Source: Cantharellus purpuraceus
Taxonomy: Eukaryota > Basidiomycota > Agaricomycetes > Cantharellales > Hydnaceae
Direction: 5' to 3'
Length of the DNA stretch: 64,000 nucleotides
Assembly: GCA_025174535.1 (NCBI GenBank)
Contig: JALBUN010000011.1
Location: forward strand, 248,001 to 312,000
Shown here: positions 34,856 to 45,216 of the stretch, one piece after another
Position numbering within the stretch: the first letter of the stretch is position 1
How the letters are laid out: each line of letters opens with the position of its first letter
Notes under the pieces: generated by a model
Seen by the model: the letters and a program-made list of their open reading frames with translations, nothing else
The model's database searches: none
What the model was told of the DNA's origin: nothing
Translations under genes and position numbers: made by a program

Positions 34856-35521
34856 TCATAGGGACGATGCCAGCTGCTCGTTAGTAAACACAGGGTGAAA
34901 GTTGTGTGGGTTTACAGTGGCATAGTCGCTATTCCCCTCTTTAGGGTAGACGTCCCATCGTCTAGTTAAAGTGTTGGGCTTTGCTCCGAGTCGACCTGGG
35001 TGGAAACGGATAATGAGATTGAACTGAGATAGGTATTCAGACCATCGGACTTGTCTCTGGGTGAGCAGTTTCATTGTGGAGAAGTATTCCAAGTTCTTGT
35101 GGTCAGTTATGATGTCCACCGGATCAGAGGGGCCTTCAAGGTAGTGTCTCCATATCCGGAAGGCTTCATATATGGCAAGGAGCTCTTTGTCATGGACGTC
35201 ATAGTTCAGCTCAGGGGGTGTAAATGTACGCGAGTGAAAAGCAATCGGGTGGACTTGTCCGTTGTCTGGAGAGATGATGGACAGGATCGCGGCAAGTGCA
35301 TAGTCAGAGGCATTGGTCTCTAATAGGATAGGAACGTCTGGAACCCAATGAGTCAGTATCGGAGCGGAAGTAAAGGCCTTTTTCAAGGTCTCAAAGCTCT
35401 GTCTACATTCGTCAGTGAAATTCCATTGGATACCCTTCCCTAGGAAGGACTGTACGTCCTTGACTTTCCGGGGTTCCGGCCATTCCTGTGTGGCTTTGAT
35501 TTTGTCATCAGACATTGTCAA
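34856..35521 (-). pseudogene. Gypsy 1 RNase H region with lost catalytic Asp
   Basis: Contains the RT thumb-to-RNase H part: FTDECRQSFETLKKAF, then LLETNASDYALAAIL where the family has LLETDASDYAL, then NYDVHDKELLAIYEAFRIWRHYLEG and ITDHKNLEYF. The Asn codon AAT (rc of 35312-35314) replaces the first catalytic Asp codon GAT, so RNase H should be inactive. The end RLGAKPNTLTRRWDVYPK also differs from the usual PDALTRR. Confidence 0.88.
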
Positions 35522-35617
35522 TCCTGCCAGGGAGATAATATAGTCTAGGTATTCGACCGAGTCAGAGTGGAATTCGCATTTGTCAGTGCAGGCAAAGAGG
35601 CCATGTTTTCGGAGACG

Positions 35618-36100
35618 TCAGAGTACCTCTTGGACATGTGTCCAATGTTCTTCTTCATTGTCCGAATATACCAAAATGTCGTCTAAGTAAACGAGGACAG
35701 TCACATCGAGGAGGTCGGCCAAGGTATCATTCATGAACCTCTGGAAGGTGGCCGGAGCATTGGTTAGTCCGAAGGGCATGATGCACCACTCGAAAGATCC
35801 ATATCGTGTGCGGAAGATCAATTTCCATTTGTCACCTTCTCGGATGCAGACTAGATGGTAGGCATGTTGGAGATCTATTTTGGAATAGATCTTAGCCTTT
35901 TGAGGACTTTTGAGTAGGTCTGCAGTGCGGGGTATTGGGTATCGGTCTTTCTTGGTGATCTTGTTGAGTCCACGGAAGTCGATGCATAGACGGAGTGATC
36001 TGTCCTTTTTGTGGACAAATAGGACCGGAGCTCCATGGGGAGATAGGGATGGGCGGATGAGGCCCATGGCCAAGTTCTCGTCTATGAATGTTCAGAGAGC
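35618..36100 (-). pseudogene. Gypsy 1 reverse transcriptase core
   Basis: Reads [73 protein letters not shown] and [12 protein letters not shown]. The YLDD catalytic box is at 35679-35690. This segment is intact as an open frame but is cut off from RNase H by a stop near 35610 and from protease by another near 36184. Confidence 0.9.
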
Positions 36101-36184
36101 CAGTAGCTCTTTTTGGGATAGCGAGTAGATAGGGCCAAGCAGAGGGGTGGAGTTGTCATCCAGTTCGATCTTGAGATTGTATGG

Positions 36185-36948
36185 TCAGTGTTCTGCTAGG
36201 GAGTCAGCTTTAGACTTGCTGAACACATCAGCGAACTCATGATACTCCTTAGGAACCATAGATAGGTCCGGTGGAGTTGATCGGGTGGAACGAGCAGCGA
36301 GGAATATCAGATCGGAGAGGTGAACCTGGAATGTGTGAGAACCATCCAGTTTGCTTAGTCTGGCGAAGACCATAGCATCCACCAGTGATATAAATGGTGG
36401 GGTAGACGGAGTATCTATCGGAGCGGAGTCAGTGGAGGCGGAAGATAGTTTCGCACCTAAAGTTGCTGGTGATGTCGGGGATGACACAGCCTGTACTGGA
36501 GGACAGAATGTGATATGGCACAATGCCCAGTCAATCAATGGATTGTAGCAGGTGAGCCAGTTATGTCCAAGAACCACAGAACAGCTGGAGTCAAGCGGAG
36601 TAGCATAGAATGTAAGGTTCTGGATTTCTCCGACAGAAAAACAGATAGACAGATCTATAGCTCATGAAATAACAGCATTAGTAGTGCCATCAAATAATCG
36701 GAGCAATATCGGAGTTATGGTGTATGTATGGAGTTTATGTAAATCGGAAAAAGAGGAATCAAGGAAACAGTGAGTAGAACCGGAGTCAATTAATGCTTGA
36801 ATAGCGGTATCAGGAATGGAGTCGGAGTAGATGAGGAGGGTAAGGGAGTTGGAGTGGGAAAGAGTGGATGCGTTCAGGCGGACCTTGTTTGTCGTATGGG
36901 GAGTACCAATGCAGCCCTCAGCCCATACGGAGGCTATAGGACTGCTTA
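36185..36948 (-). pseudogene. Gypsy 1 protease and linker
   Basis: Aspartic protease start AIQALIDSGSTHCFLDSSF (Asp-Ser-Gly) near 36785, then LLRLFDGTTNAVIS, a stop, and later MVLGHNWLTCYNPLIDW, the usual C-terminal part of gypsy proteases. A Ser/Pro-rich linker follows before the RT (YHEFADVFSKSKADSL). Broken by at least one stop at about 36661. Confidence 0.82.
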
Positions 36949-37821
36949 CTATTTTTTTGGGTCCATTGCTTTTGCGTCGGACTTGTCTGTCGTGGCGATG
37001 GCAGTGTGGCCCTTTGCCTTTGCTGCAGACGAGGTTGCCCTGTTGCAATCCTTGGCTTGGTGGCCAGGTTTTCCACAGAACAGACAGAGGTTGTTGTCCA
37101 TGCGGCGATGGCGTTCCTGCTGGGTAAGTTTCCCGTCCTTCCCCAGCTTGGTGGAGAGGTCCGGAGTACTCTTGCGAGCTCCGGAGTTATTGCCGGTGCC
37201 GGAATTGTTCTGACCAGAACTGGAAGTGGCAGCATTACCAGTGTTTGACTTCTGGCCTGAGTTGGCGGTGGTCCTCTTATCGGAGCCCTTGTTGGACTTA
37301 GGGGTCTTGTCCGATGATTTGTCTGATTTGTTGTTGGCCAAATTTTTGCGGGAGACCTCAGATTGATGTTCCCAATAATGGGTGTCGATGGATTGGGCAA
37401 GCTTGTGAAGGGTAACCAAAATATCCAGCTTACCGACGTGTGATATCTCGTCCTTGATGCAGGATGGGAGTCCAACGTAAAATTGGTGTCGGAGTGCGGC
37501 GTCACCCCATTGGACTTTTGGGGCTAGCTGCTGGAAACTCACAATGTATTTTGTGATTTTGTGATTTTCCTTCATCTGAAGTCAATCAAGTTTGTTCTCG
37601 GCATCGGCCTCGGGGTTGTAAGGACCAAAATTGGTCTGAAGTTCGGAGATGAAGTCGGAGTAGTCCTCTGACCATATCGGGTCATCGGAGTCATCCATGA
37701 GCGCTGGCTCAAAGTAGTCCAGTGCGGTGCCCTTGAGATAGGACATGGCGAAGGTGACCTTCGCCCAATTGGATGTGAACGAGTCGGGGCGGTCACAGAA
37801 ATTCAACCGGCATTGCACCAA
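36949..37821 (-). pseudogene. Gypsy 1 gag with zinc knuckle
   Basis: Gag capsid part (QCRLNFCDRPDSF, NWAKVTFAMSYLKGTALDYF), an in-frame TGA at 37579-37581 after NKLD, then NHKITKYIVSFQQLA and LRHQFYVGLPSCIKDEI, a Ser/Asn/Lys-rich linker and the zinc knuckle CLFCGKPGHQAKDC (C-x2-C-x4-H-x4-C). The stop fits a CGA to TGA change. Gag's N-terminal part runs back to within about 100 bases of the 5' LTR. Confidence 0.86.
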
Positions 37822-37932
37822 GAACGGCTGGAGCTTTTGCGGATCGGAGCCATCGAATGGGTCAGGTTCTTGGACCTTGGTCTGGGACTTCAGAGCTTGT
37901 GGGTTACGGATGCTGCTGGTGAGCAGGGAGAT

Positions 37933-39364
37933 TGTTTTGGAACCCGCAAAATTATGGTGTTAGGGCAAACTCTAAATCACCACAATTCCGTGAATGAACA
38001 GCTGAGAAGAATATCAAACCCTGCTGCAGCACAACTCCAGAAACGATTTAACGTTTGTACTTTGGTTACAATCCTTTGTATTGGTCAATGCAGACTATAC
38101 GCAGAAAGGTAATACGTTTCTTAGCAGCAAGAAATGAATAAGACTTCCAGAGTCTAGAGTTCACGGACACTTAGGGGTCCAGATATTCCAAAAAGAGGGG
38201 AATGCACTTAGAGGCTAAAGGAAGTAGGTGGATGAATCCAACCGTCCAACCAGTGGCACTCAGAAGCGGGTAACAGCGATGTGTGAAGTAGTCTAGCAAC
38301 TGCTTCACACAAGTTCAAGCTTCTAATGCTCTGCAAAGGCAGTACACACTAGTTACTTAAACAAGAGCACTAATGGCAGGACTATCGACAGACAATCTCA
38401 CCCTGTAGATTCGTAGTCACGTGAGGCAGATACTACACTCACGCCCAAAGCAGGAATATCACTACTTCGAGTGCAATCAAGTACAGTTACACAACTGTAA
38501 AAGATCCTTGAACTGGTAATCAACAGTTACTGAGATAGAGGATGACACTGTATGTCACTCTAGTCACACTGGTGTGCAGAAGATGGGTAGAATATGATGG
38601 ATATGTTCTTCTTTCAGAGGCAGAATGGCCTCCTTATATATTGTATTTACAGGGGCTGACTAATGGTTCTGGAATATTCTACCTATTAATAGATGGAAAC
38701 TACTGGAAGGTTGTGGAAGGTGGAAGAAAGGGGTAGAATATTCCAAGCCAATCACAGGATCTGATCACAGCACTAACACTGATCAGGAGCTGAATAATGG
38801 TTCTGGAAAGTTCTATCTAATAATAGAAGGAAACAGCTAGAATGTTATGGAAAGGGGTAGAATATTCCAAGGCAATCACCTGATTTGATCACCCATCAGC
38901 TGATCTGATCCCTAAGCTAGGCACTGATCAGGCAAAAGAAGGGTGTCCACCCTGTTTTCTGCACTGGTTTGGACAGCCATGGATAGCCACATGTCATGTG
39001 ATGATCTCCATGGAAAATAGTGCCCTGAGAGGCTGTGGTTGTTAAGTTAGAGAATATTTATTGATCAGAGACATCTGAGCTTGAATTGAGGCCAAATGCC
39101 TGGTCCAAAAGGGGAGAGCCGGCTGCGCGAAGGTTTGTGGGCGCCTATGGGTCCACAACTGTAGCACAGCAGAAATAAATGATTCTGAGCCGAGTTCTGC
39201 ATGGAATATTCCCGAAAAAATATGGAAAAATAGAGAATATTTGAATAAGTCCATTCCAGGTACAAGCATCAAATATATGCTGATATTTAGGAATGGAAAA
39301 GCAAAGAATAGCACATTGGTGCTGCATAAATGGAATTTGATAGGGAAAAGGTGGTTCCCATACA
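37933..39364 (-). repeat. Gypsy LTR, right arm of inverted pair (true 5' LTR)
   Basis: 1432 bp; read on the minus strand from TGTATGGGAACC (39364) to CCAAAACA (37933). Its TATATAAGG at 38632-38640 faces the gag gene. ATCTCCCTGCTCACC follows directly on the minus strand; I cannot match it to a tRNA 3' end. See the left arm for the comparison. Confidence 0.9.
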
Positions 39365-40938
39365 CTCCATCTCTGACTCATCATCACTCTCTACATCCGA
39401 CACCCAATCTTTCTCATCTCCCATGTCTGAATCCTCATCCAAAGGGGCCATGAACCCACAACCGATGTAACTCGGCTGTCTGACGACCCTCCAGAACCTC
39501 CTTCCATTTCATCGTCTTCACCAAGTCCACTAGCAACCCCTCCATCCGCCGGAGGTGCTCCGACTGAAGGTTAACCAGCCAGATAAGCTGGCCCACAGTA
39601 CTATTGGGCGCAGAGATGCGCCCTGTACCTGCACCGGTCATTGCCCCTCCTGATCCAACACCGCTACCCCCGGCTGCCACAGAACCTGTCTCTGTCCGCC
39701 GCTTTTTGGTCAGACGACCTTCCGATTCTTTCTCTGCCCCTCCTTGTACCACTAGTCAGGGCTTGACGCTCCGACTCTGGGGATCGAACTTTCCATTGAT
39801 CCTACACCCTCCTTTCCAACCCCGACAACAATCGCAGGACCGAAGGCGGCGAGTTGGGCCGGTAGGCCACACGCACTCCACACCCACATCATGACACAAG
39901 TTGCAAGTTATGCCGGGCCTGCCAAATGGCTCTGCTGGAGCCAGAGCCTGGTGGTCTGCCCCTTCTCGCTGCAGCCTCCAAGTGTTCCCTCTCCTCCTCC
40001 TTTCCCTGCTGTTCTGCCGCCGCCTTCTCCATCTCACGCTTGTGAAGCTGGATCACCGACCTCATGACATGCAGCTCCTTCTTACGGGTCGCCAACACGC
40101 GACTCTCCGCCTTGCACCATATGACCCTCCGATCCACCTCCCGCTTCTCCGTATCAGCACTCAGGTACACCTTCAATGAAAAGACTGCGACATCGAGATT
40201 CTTCTTAGTGGTAGCAGCATAGAGCTCCGCTCTTTTGCAAGCCTTGACCGTGGCTACCCAAGCCATCTCCTCGTAACAATTTGAAGTTGGATCCGGCTCC
40301 GCATCCATCCTGACATCCACACCCGCCTCAGGCTCCGCATTTGCATCGAGCCCCATATTGGCATCAGGATCCGCCTCCACCTCCGCCCTCTCCACCTCCG
40401 CCGCTTCATCTTCCTCAGCCACACCCAACCCAAATAATGGCCATGCCCACGGACATAATGGTGAGTCCTCCACAGTGACAGTTTTCGGACAAGTTGTCTC
40501 CGTCCGTGTAACGGAGATGATGGTGACTCCAGGGGTCCCTGTCCATATAGGCACACTTGGACTTCCTGGACTGGTCGCCCCTGCCCTGTTCACCTCCTCC
40601 TCTACCTCCATGGCGGCTTCTAGCTCGTGCGCCTGCTCCTCCACCTCCTTCAGTCTCGTGGCCTCCATCGCGGCCGCAAGTTCCTTGACCCTGCAGGCTC
40701 TCTCAGCCTTCGCTTCCTCCTCTTTCCTTCTCCATTCCATCTCCACTGCCTCTTTCCACCTCTGCTCTTCCTCCTCCTTGCATCTCCGTTCTGCCTCCTC
40801 CTCCTCCTTGCGTCTCTGTTCCGCCTCCTCCTCCTCCTTCCGTCTCTGTTCTGCTTCCTCCTCCTCTTTCTGTTTCCGCTCCTCTTCCTCTTCCTTTCAT
40901 TGGGCCAAGAGCAACTGCTCAAGCTCGGCCACACTCAT
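39365..40938 (-). pseudogene. Charged coiled-coil / Cys-cluster gene, degenerate, cut by the gypsy LTR
   Basis: ATG at 40938 (MSVAELEQLLLAQ), then a TGA, then a long Glu/Lys/Arg stretch with a 10-residue repeat (KEEEEAEQRR, three to four times). The middle contains Ala/Glu-rich helices, DADANAEPEAGVDVR-like acidic DNA, and later a cysteine cluster: CNLCHDVGVECVWPTGP then CDCCRGWKGGC. A frameshift separates it from a Gly/Ser-rich part and an acidic end DEDSDMGDEKDWVSDVE, which runs straight into the gypsy LTR at 39364. Such Glu-rich plus Cys-cluster proteins are a large, repetitive basidiomycete family; I do not know their function. It is broken by at least one stop and two frameshifts. Confidence 0.65.
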
Positions 40939-40989
40939 GCTTGCCAAAGGGTTTGACATCGTTGAGGATAAGACCTCAATCATGCCCCT

Positions 40990-40998
40990 CCTTTTATA
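40990..40998 (-). promoter_or_regulatory. TATA box of the charged Cys-cluster gene
   Basis: TATAAAAGG on the minus strand, 52-60 bases upstream of ATG 40938. It is a strong consensus at the expected spacing and supports the gene direction. Confidence 0.6.
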
Positions 40999-41100
40999 TG
41001 TCTCCAGACCCCCAGTATAACTCCGACTGCACCCAACCATCTCACCTATTCAATCCATGGACATGAGGCCTCAGGGGCTCAGCCTTAAATGGAGAGATAC

Positions 41101-41611
41101 TGTTATGACTATATTCATTAACGACCAGATCCCTGTCCAATCCACTCAGAACCCCACGCATATGAAATCTATACTCCATTTGGAAACCGCCATGTCTCCC
41201 TCTACCTGTCCGATTGTCACCCCCAATTCCGCCCATCCGTGTCTGGTTCTGATTGATGCATCAGCATCACCATAGGAACCCAGACATCCGTCCCCATTGG
41301 ACTTGGACATACTCATGTAAGGCTGTCGGCCTTGGAGACCCATCACCGGAGTAATTATTATTAGATTTCAAAATATGTATTTAAGTTGCCCGACTGGGGA
41401 CTTCATTCCCCAGTTCAAGTATCGAATCACGCCTAGTTCCTAAGTCCAATCCTGACTCTCTAAGTTGTGCTCCATCTCTGAAATCTCAGACACCGGTATT
41501 AGTGAGGGCACAGCACATAAGCTGAAGCCAAGTCCGTTCCGACCTCCAACGAAACCTCCAACCCAACCTCCAACCCAATCTCTGACCCCCAATCAGACCT
41601 AGTGCATAACA
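41101..41611 (+). repeat. LTR copy 2 of the TGTTATGACT family
   Basis: 511 bp from TGTTATGACT to GTGCATAACA, clearly the same family as 29363-29890 and 46612-47390. Flanks are GATAC and GCTGA, so there is no target duplication: it is either one end of a rearranged element or a recombination product. A purine-rich AAATGGAGAGA just before it could be a polypurine tract, which would make it a 3' LTR in the plus direction. Confidence 0.8.
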
Positions 41612-42479
41612 GCTGACCATGGAGGAAACCCAGATAACAGGTGATCAACTACCAGCTATGTAGCAAGAATGGGGGGAGGAGCAGTTTGCTGGTCAAGCAA
41701 ATTACAATCTATCGTGACATTGTCTGTTATTTGAATAATGTAAATAATTGCCTTGCTGGGGTGTAGTGACGAACAGAAGTCGAATAGAAAATGGAGCAGT
41801 GGTGGGAACACGATGTATGCGCAGTCGAATTTGAGATATATCTTGGGAGTATCCTCGTATGAAGTTTGATGGGATTTGGTGTAGTCTTCGTCTAGATATT
41901 GACAATTTGAGCAGGGATAAGGAGCAGATGACTCGAACGAGAGTAAATGCTTAATACAAAAATAGCCAGTGATTGTATGGCTTCGTAATTCTAGATTCGA
42001 GTTGGATATGCAATATTCTAATAGAATATGCAAAAGCTAATAGAAATACGCGTTCTTTCTGGAGATATTCCAGATATGAATAGATTCAGACACACAGACA
42101 GAATAAGTGAGAGATAATTGCTCTGTCTATTCAAGTGCATTACAGATGTGATTTATATATGATACTAAGTCCTATGAATGAGTGAAGTCATTCGTAAATG
42201 TCCTGAGTCAATGATGGGATGGATGATGAGATGATGATGGGGGGAAGTGTCCATGATGATGAAATGATGAAAATAAAAGCAAAATAATGTCCAAGATGTT
42301 CTGGAACTCACAGGGGCTTCTCCTGTTCCCTATTCCATTCATGTAACCGTCCTCCTTTACCCCCTTTGTCCCTCAAAACCTCCTGAGCCTCCTATATGCT
42401 CCTGTTCCTCCCCTGTCCCCTCTAATCCCCCTCTCCTCTCCCTTCTCCCCAGAAGTCCGGCAGCTAGACGTCCAGTTGT
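41612..42479. other. Unassigned repeat-nest DNA
   Basis: Contains a minus-strand open frame at 41656-42033 without recognisable motif and a strongly pyrimidine-rich tract at about 42330-42455 (CCT/CCCCT-rich). It may be untranslated or LTR-derived DNA of one of the surrounding elements. Confidence 0.4.
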
Positions 42480-42965
42480 TCCAAAAGAAGCAGGAATACC
42501 AGTCCCAGAACCATCATGCATTTTCATGGACAATCAGTCGGCAATGTCGGTAGCAAAGAACCTGGAGCACCATGGATGCATGAAGCACCTTGACCTTTGC
42601 TACTTTTGGCTTCATGACAAGGTTGCGGGAAAGGAAATGGAAGTGGAATATGTGCCCACTGGTGAAATGATCATGGATCTTCTAACAAAAGCACTCCCAT
42701 GGGAAACCATGGAGCGCCACAGAAATTCGATGGGATTATTGTAAAAAATGCACACACATCATGTCAAGGGGGTGTGTTAGATGATGACATCATATTAGTT
42801 GCAGAGTTGGCATTGTTTGGTTAGCAGAGCCTGAATATGGAATGGGATTTGTGGACTTGTTCTCATGAACTACTGCCATGAATCCCAGGTGTGTAATGAT
42901 AGTATCTGATGTAGCATTTGTGGACTTGTTCTCACAAACTACTGCCATGAATCCCAGATCCATAC
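42480..42965 (+). mobile_element. 3' end of Copia element 2: RNase H end, polypurine tract, LTR start
   Basis: The frame carries FMDNQSAMSVAKN, HHGCMKHLDLCYFWLHDKV, EVEYVPTGEMIMDLLTKALP and a stop at 42744: the C-terminal RNase H of a Copia pol. Soon after come TCAAGGGGGTG (polypurine tract) and TGTTAGATGATGACATC, the start of a 3' LTR at about 42776 that differs from the Copia 1 LTR. The LTR runs without a clear end into gypsy 2 at about 42965. Upstream pol is missing. So this is a truncated element of a second Copia family. Confidence 0.8.
42847..42957 (+). repeat. Imperfect 42-bp direct duplication in the Copia 2 LTR
   Basis: Units 42847-42888 and 42916-42957 share ATTTGTGGACTTGTTCTCA and ACTACTGCCATGAATCCCAG with two or three differences in between. 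Probably a U3 enhancer-type repeat or a slippage product. Confidence 0.8.
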
Positions 42966-42968
42966 AGA

Positions 42969-43802
42969 TTATAACTTCGATCTCCTATTGTGATTATTAA
43001 TCGTCACGTCATCTCCATAGTTCTGTATAGCAGCAAGCTGTATGTTTAACTCGGTTCTCACTTCATCACCAGTAACTAACAGTCTAGTCAATGATTGCAG
43101 TGACATGGGCTTTGTAGGTGCATCCCCTTCATTAACATGTTCTGAATCCACTCTTACCATATCTACAGGATTGTTACTATATATTTGTGACAATGCATCT
43201 GCGAATACATTTGTAGGACCTGGGATATATTTCATTTCAAAGGTAAAGTCACTCAGTACATCCAGCCATCTTTGTTGTCTCACTGATAGATTATGTGGCG
43301 TCATCAGGGACTCTATTGGTTTGTGATCCATATAGATGTCAAAGGCAATACCCATCAAAAGGTATCTGTATTGCTTCAATGACTCTATAATGGCGAGTAA
43401 TTCTCTCTCACGCACAGGATAGTTTTGCTGAGCCGGATTAAATTTACCAGACCAAAATGCGATCACGTTTATATGTGGCAGTGTTCCTTGGGTAATAACA
43501 CCTCCTCCCCCAGTCTGGCAAGCATCAATTGTTAAACTCACGGGTTTATCTGAAAGGTTCATGACATTGTGATTTTCCAGATTAATCACGTCAAAACGCT
43601 GCATTTCCTCTATACCCTGATAGGCAAAGAGAGGTTTGACTGAACTGGTGATCATTGTATGTGATCCTGAAGCCACCATTTGACAAGTACTTGGCTTTGC
43701 AAGGTGAGCAGATTTTAATTTCAATTGATCTACTAATGTAGTGGAAATAAAATCTGATAGGGAACCGCTATCCAATAAAGCCTTAGCGGTGTGCCCATTC
43801 AC
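42969..43802 (-). pseudogene. In-frame protease–RNase H fusion of gypsy 2 (RT missing)
   Basis: A single open frame of 277 codons starts at an aspartic protease active site (KALLDSGSLSDFIST), continues through QMVASGSHTMITSSVKP and then, without an RT, enters RNase H: LTIDACQTGGGGVIT (first Asp), NYPVRERELLAIIESLKQY (Glu), IYMDHKPIESLM (Asp) and GPTNVFADALSQI (last Asp). All four RNase H acidic residues are kept. Normally about 350 residues of RT lie between these two domains. The deletion is exactly in frame. It could be chance or a kept non-autonomous form. Confidence 0.85.
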
Positions 43803-43805
43803 TTT

Positions 43806-44262
43806 TCATTCAACAATAACTGCTTTTGGCACTATACAACAAAAGTCTTTCAGCTTTGATGCATTACATTCCAGGGCTATCATAACATCAGGGTAAGCAT
43901 CTTCTTGTAAGCTTGTTCCTTTACATCCCTTCCCAATGGAACGTGAACTGTTTTGTTTTAGGTCTATTGTCTCCATATTTGATTTTATTGATTCCATGCT
44001 TGAGGTGAGTATTTTCCACATTCTCTTGAATATCTGTACAGGCTATTTCTAATTGATATTGTTGATTTGCAGCTGTTCCCAGCTCCTGTAGACGAGGTAT
44101 ATCTATTGCAGCCACTTGAATACCTGGTGGTCTTACAGTATTTTGGCGGGGACAATCACATGCTAAGTGTCCCCTCTGTTCACATATGAAGCACTGATTG
44201 TTTGCTCTCAGTTCATCTTGCTTTTCATTAGATAATTTTGATCCCCCAGGTGGGCCGGCCAC
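43806..44262 (-). pseudogene. Gypsy 2 gag zinc knuckle and linker
   Basis: Contains NNQCFICEQRGHLACDCPRQ, a C-x2-C-x4-H-x4-C zinc knuckle, followed by a linker. A single in-frame TGA separates it from the capsid upstream (GYNQ then stop then HTYVAG), and one more stop separates it from the protease at about 43806. Confidence 0.85.
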
Positions 44263-44271
44263 ATATGTATG

Positions 44272-45216
44272 TCATTGATTATACCCCTCTCTTGCCATCT
44301 GATCCCATGGACGTTGAGTGATAGTCCTACACCCTCCAGACATACTATTCTGTTGTGTATGATTTATCTGCTGTTGGGTTTTTCCTACTATATTCTGACT
44401 CTGCGGCAAAGGTCTGTTCTCTCTCCATGTCAGATGGCCGTCATGTCTCTGTGGGTGGCTAGTATTATTTCTCCCAATCTCTATATTTCTGTTGTGAGTA
44501 TTGTTATTTTCTCTGGCTGCTCTACAAGCCTCATAGGCACATAATTGTTCCATATTTTCATATCTTTCTGCAGCTAACTCCAATTCTTCTAGCCCTGAAA
44601 ACTCTGGTGTGTACCCATTTTCAGTCCACTTCAGATGCAGGTAAGCATTCGCTCCATCCCAATATTGTTGGATTAATTGAAACTCTGTAATATCAGGCAA
44701 TCTAGCAGCCATCGACTTCAGTTGATGAAGGTATTCCTTCACTGTCCTTCTCCCCTGTGTAAACTCTGTAAATTTGACACACATTTGACGTCTGAATACA
44801 GGGGGGAAACAATAGTTGAATAATCCTTGTACTACTGTTTCCACTGACCAGTTCCTGAGATCAGGTGCTATGAATGTCATTAAATACTGTTCCGCTCTTC
44901 CTTTCATAAAGGCAAGTAATTGTTTTACCTTATGTTTCTTTGGAAATCCAGTAATGTCAAACCAGACATTCACTGCATACATCCATTTCTCAAATGACTC
45001 AAAGTCTGCTGATCCATCATAAGGTGTGGGGGGATCGATCGTAATCTTACTAGCCTGTTCAATTCTAAGTTTCTCTCTCTTTTTGTAGTGTTTATGCTTC
45101 ATAATCTTCCTCCGTCTTTCCCCTTCAGTTAGGGAACTTCTTCCAGACAATGTGTCTGGATCTGAAGAGTCGGATCCTCTTGGATCAGGTTCTCTGGCAG
45201 GGGCTGCTATCTTCAC
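44272..45216 (-). pseudogene. Gypsy 2 gag capsid
   Basis: An open frame of 314 codons: an acidic/Ser-rich N-terminus, then a basic block HKHYKKREKLRIEQASKI, then the retrotransposon-gag fold (FESFEKWMYAVNVWFDITGF, AFMKGRAEQYLMTFIAP, TEFTQGRRTVKEYLHQL, QYWDGANAYLHLKW). The last part is Asn/Gln-rich. It is long and clean, yet a second, shorter copy of its N-terminus lies at 47545-47875. Confidence 0.87.

Larger units (their letters stand above)
31732..39364 (-). mobile_element. Chromodomain Ty3/gypsy retrotransposon 1 with inverted LTRs
   Basis: The minus-strand body (37932 to 33165) reads gag, protease, RT, RNase H, integrase, chromodomain: a chromovirus. The right arm is a correctly oriented 5' LTR: its TATATAAGG (38632-38640, minus) drives into gag. 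The left arm should repeat it in the same direction but is inverted. No 5-bp target duplication is visible (CCCCC on the left, CTCCA on the right), and no clear polypurine tract precedes the left arm. The body carries several stops and frameshifts and a lost RNase H catalytic residue, so it cannot act by itself. Confidence 0.85.

Noticed and set aside
40358..41020. 220-codon plus-strand Ser-rich frame and neighbouring Leu-rich frame
   Set aside because: Complement of the Glu/Lys repeat of the minus-strand charged gene; GAG/CTC codon bias creates mirror open frames.
41101..41611. LTR copy 2 as a simple solo LTR insertion
   Set aside because: Flanks GATAC and GCTGA do not form a target duplication, unlike the other two copies.
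28645..42965. Copia 1 and Copia 2 as the two ends of one large interrupted element
   Set aside because: Their LTR starts differ (TGTTAGAAGTTGA versus TGTTAGATGATGA), so they belong to different families.
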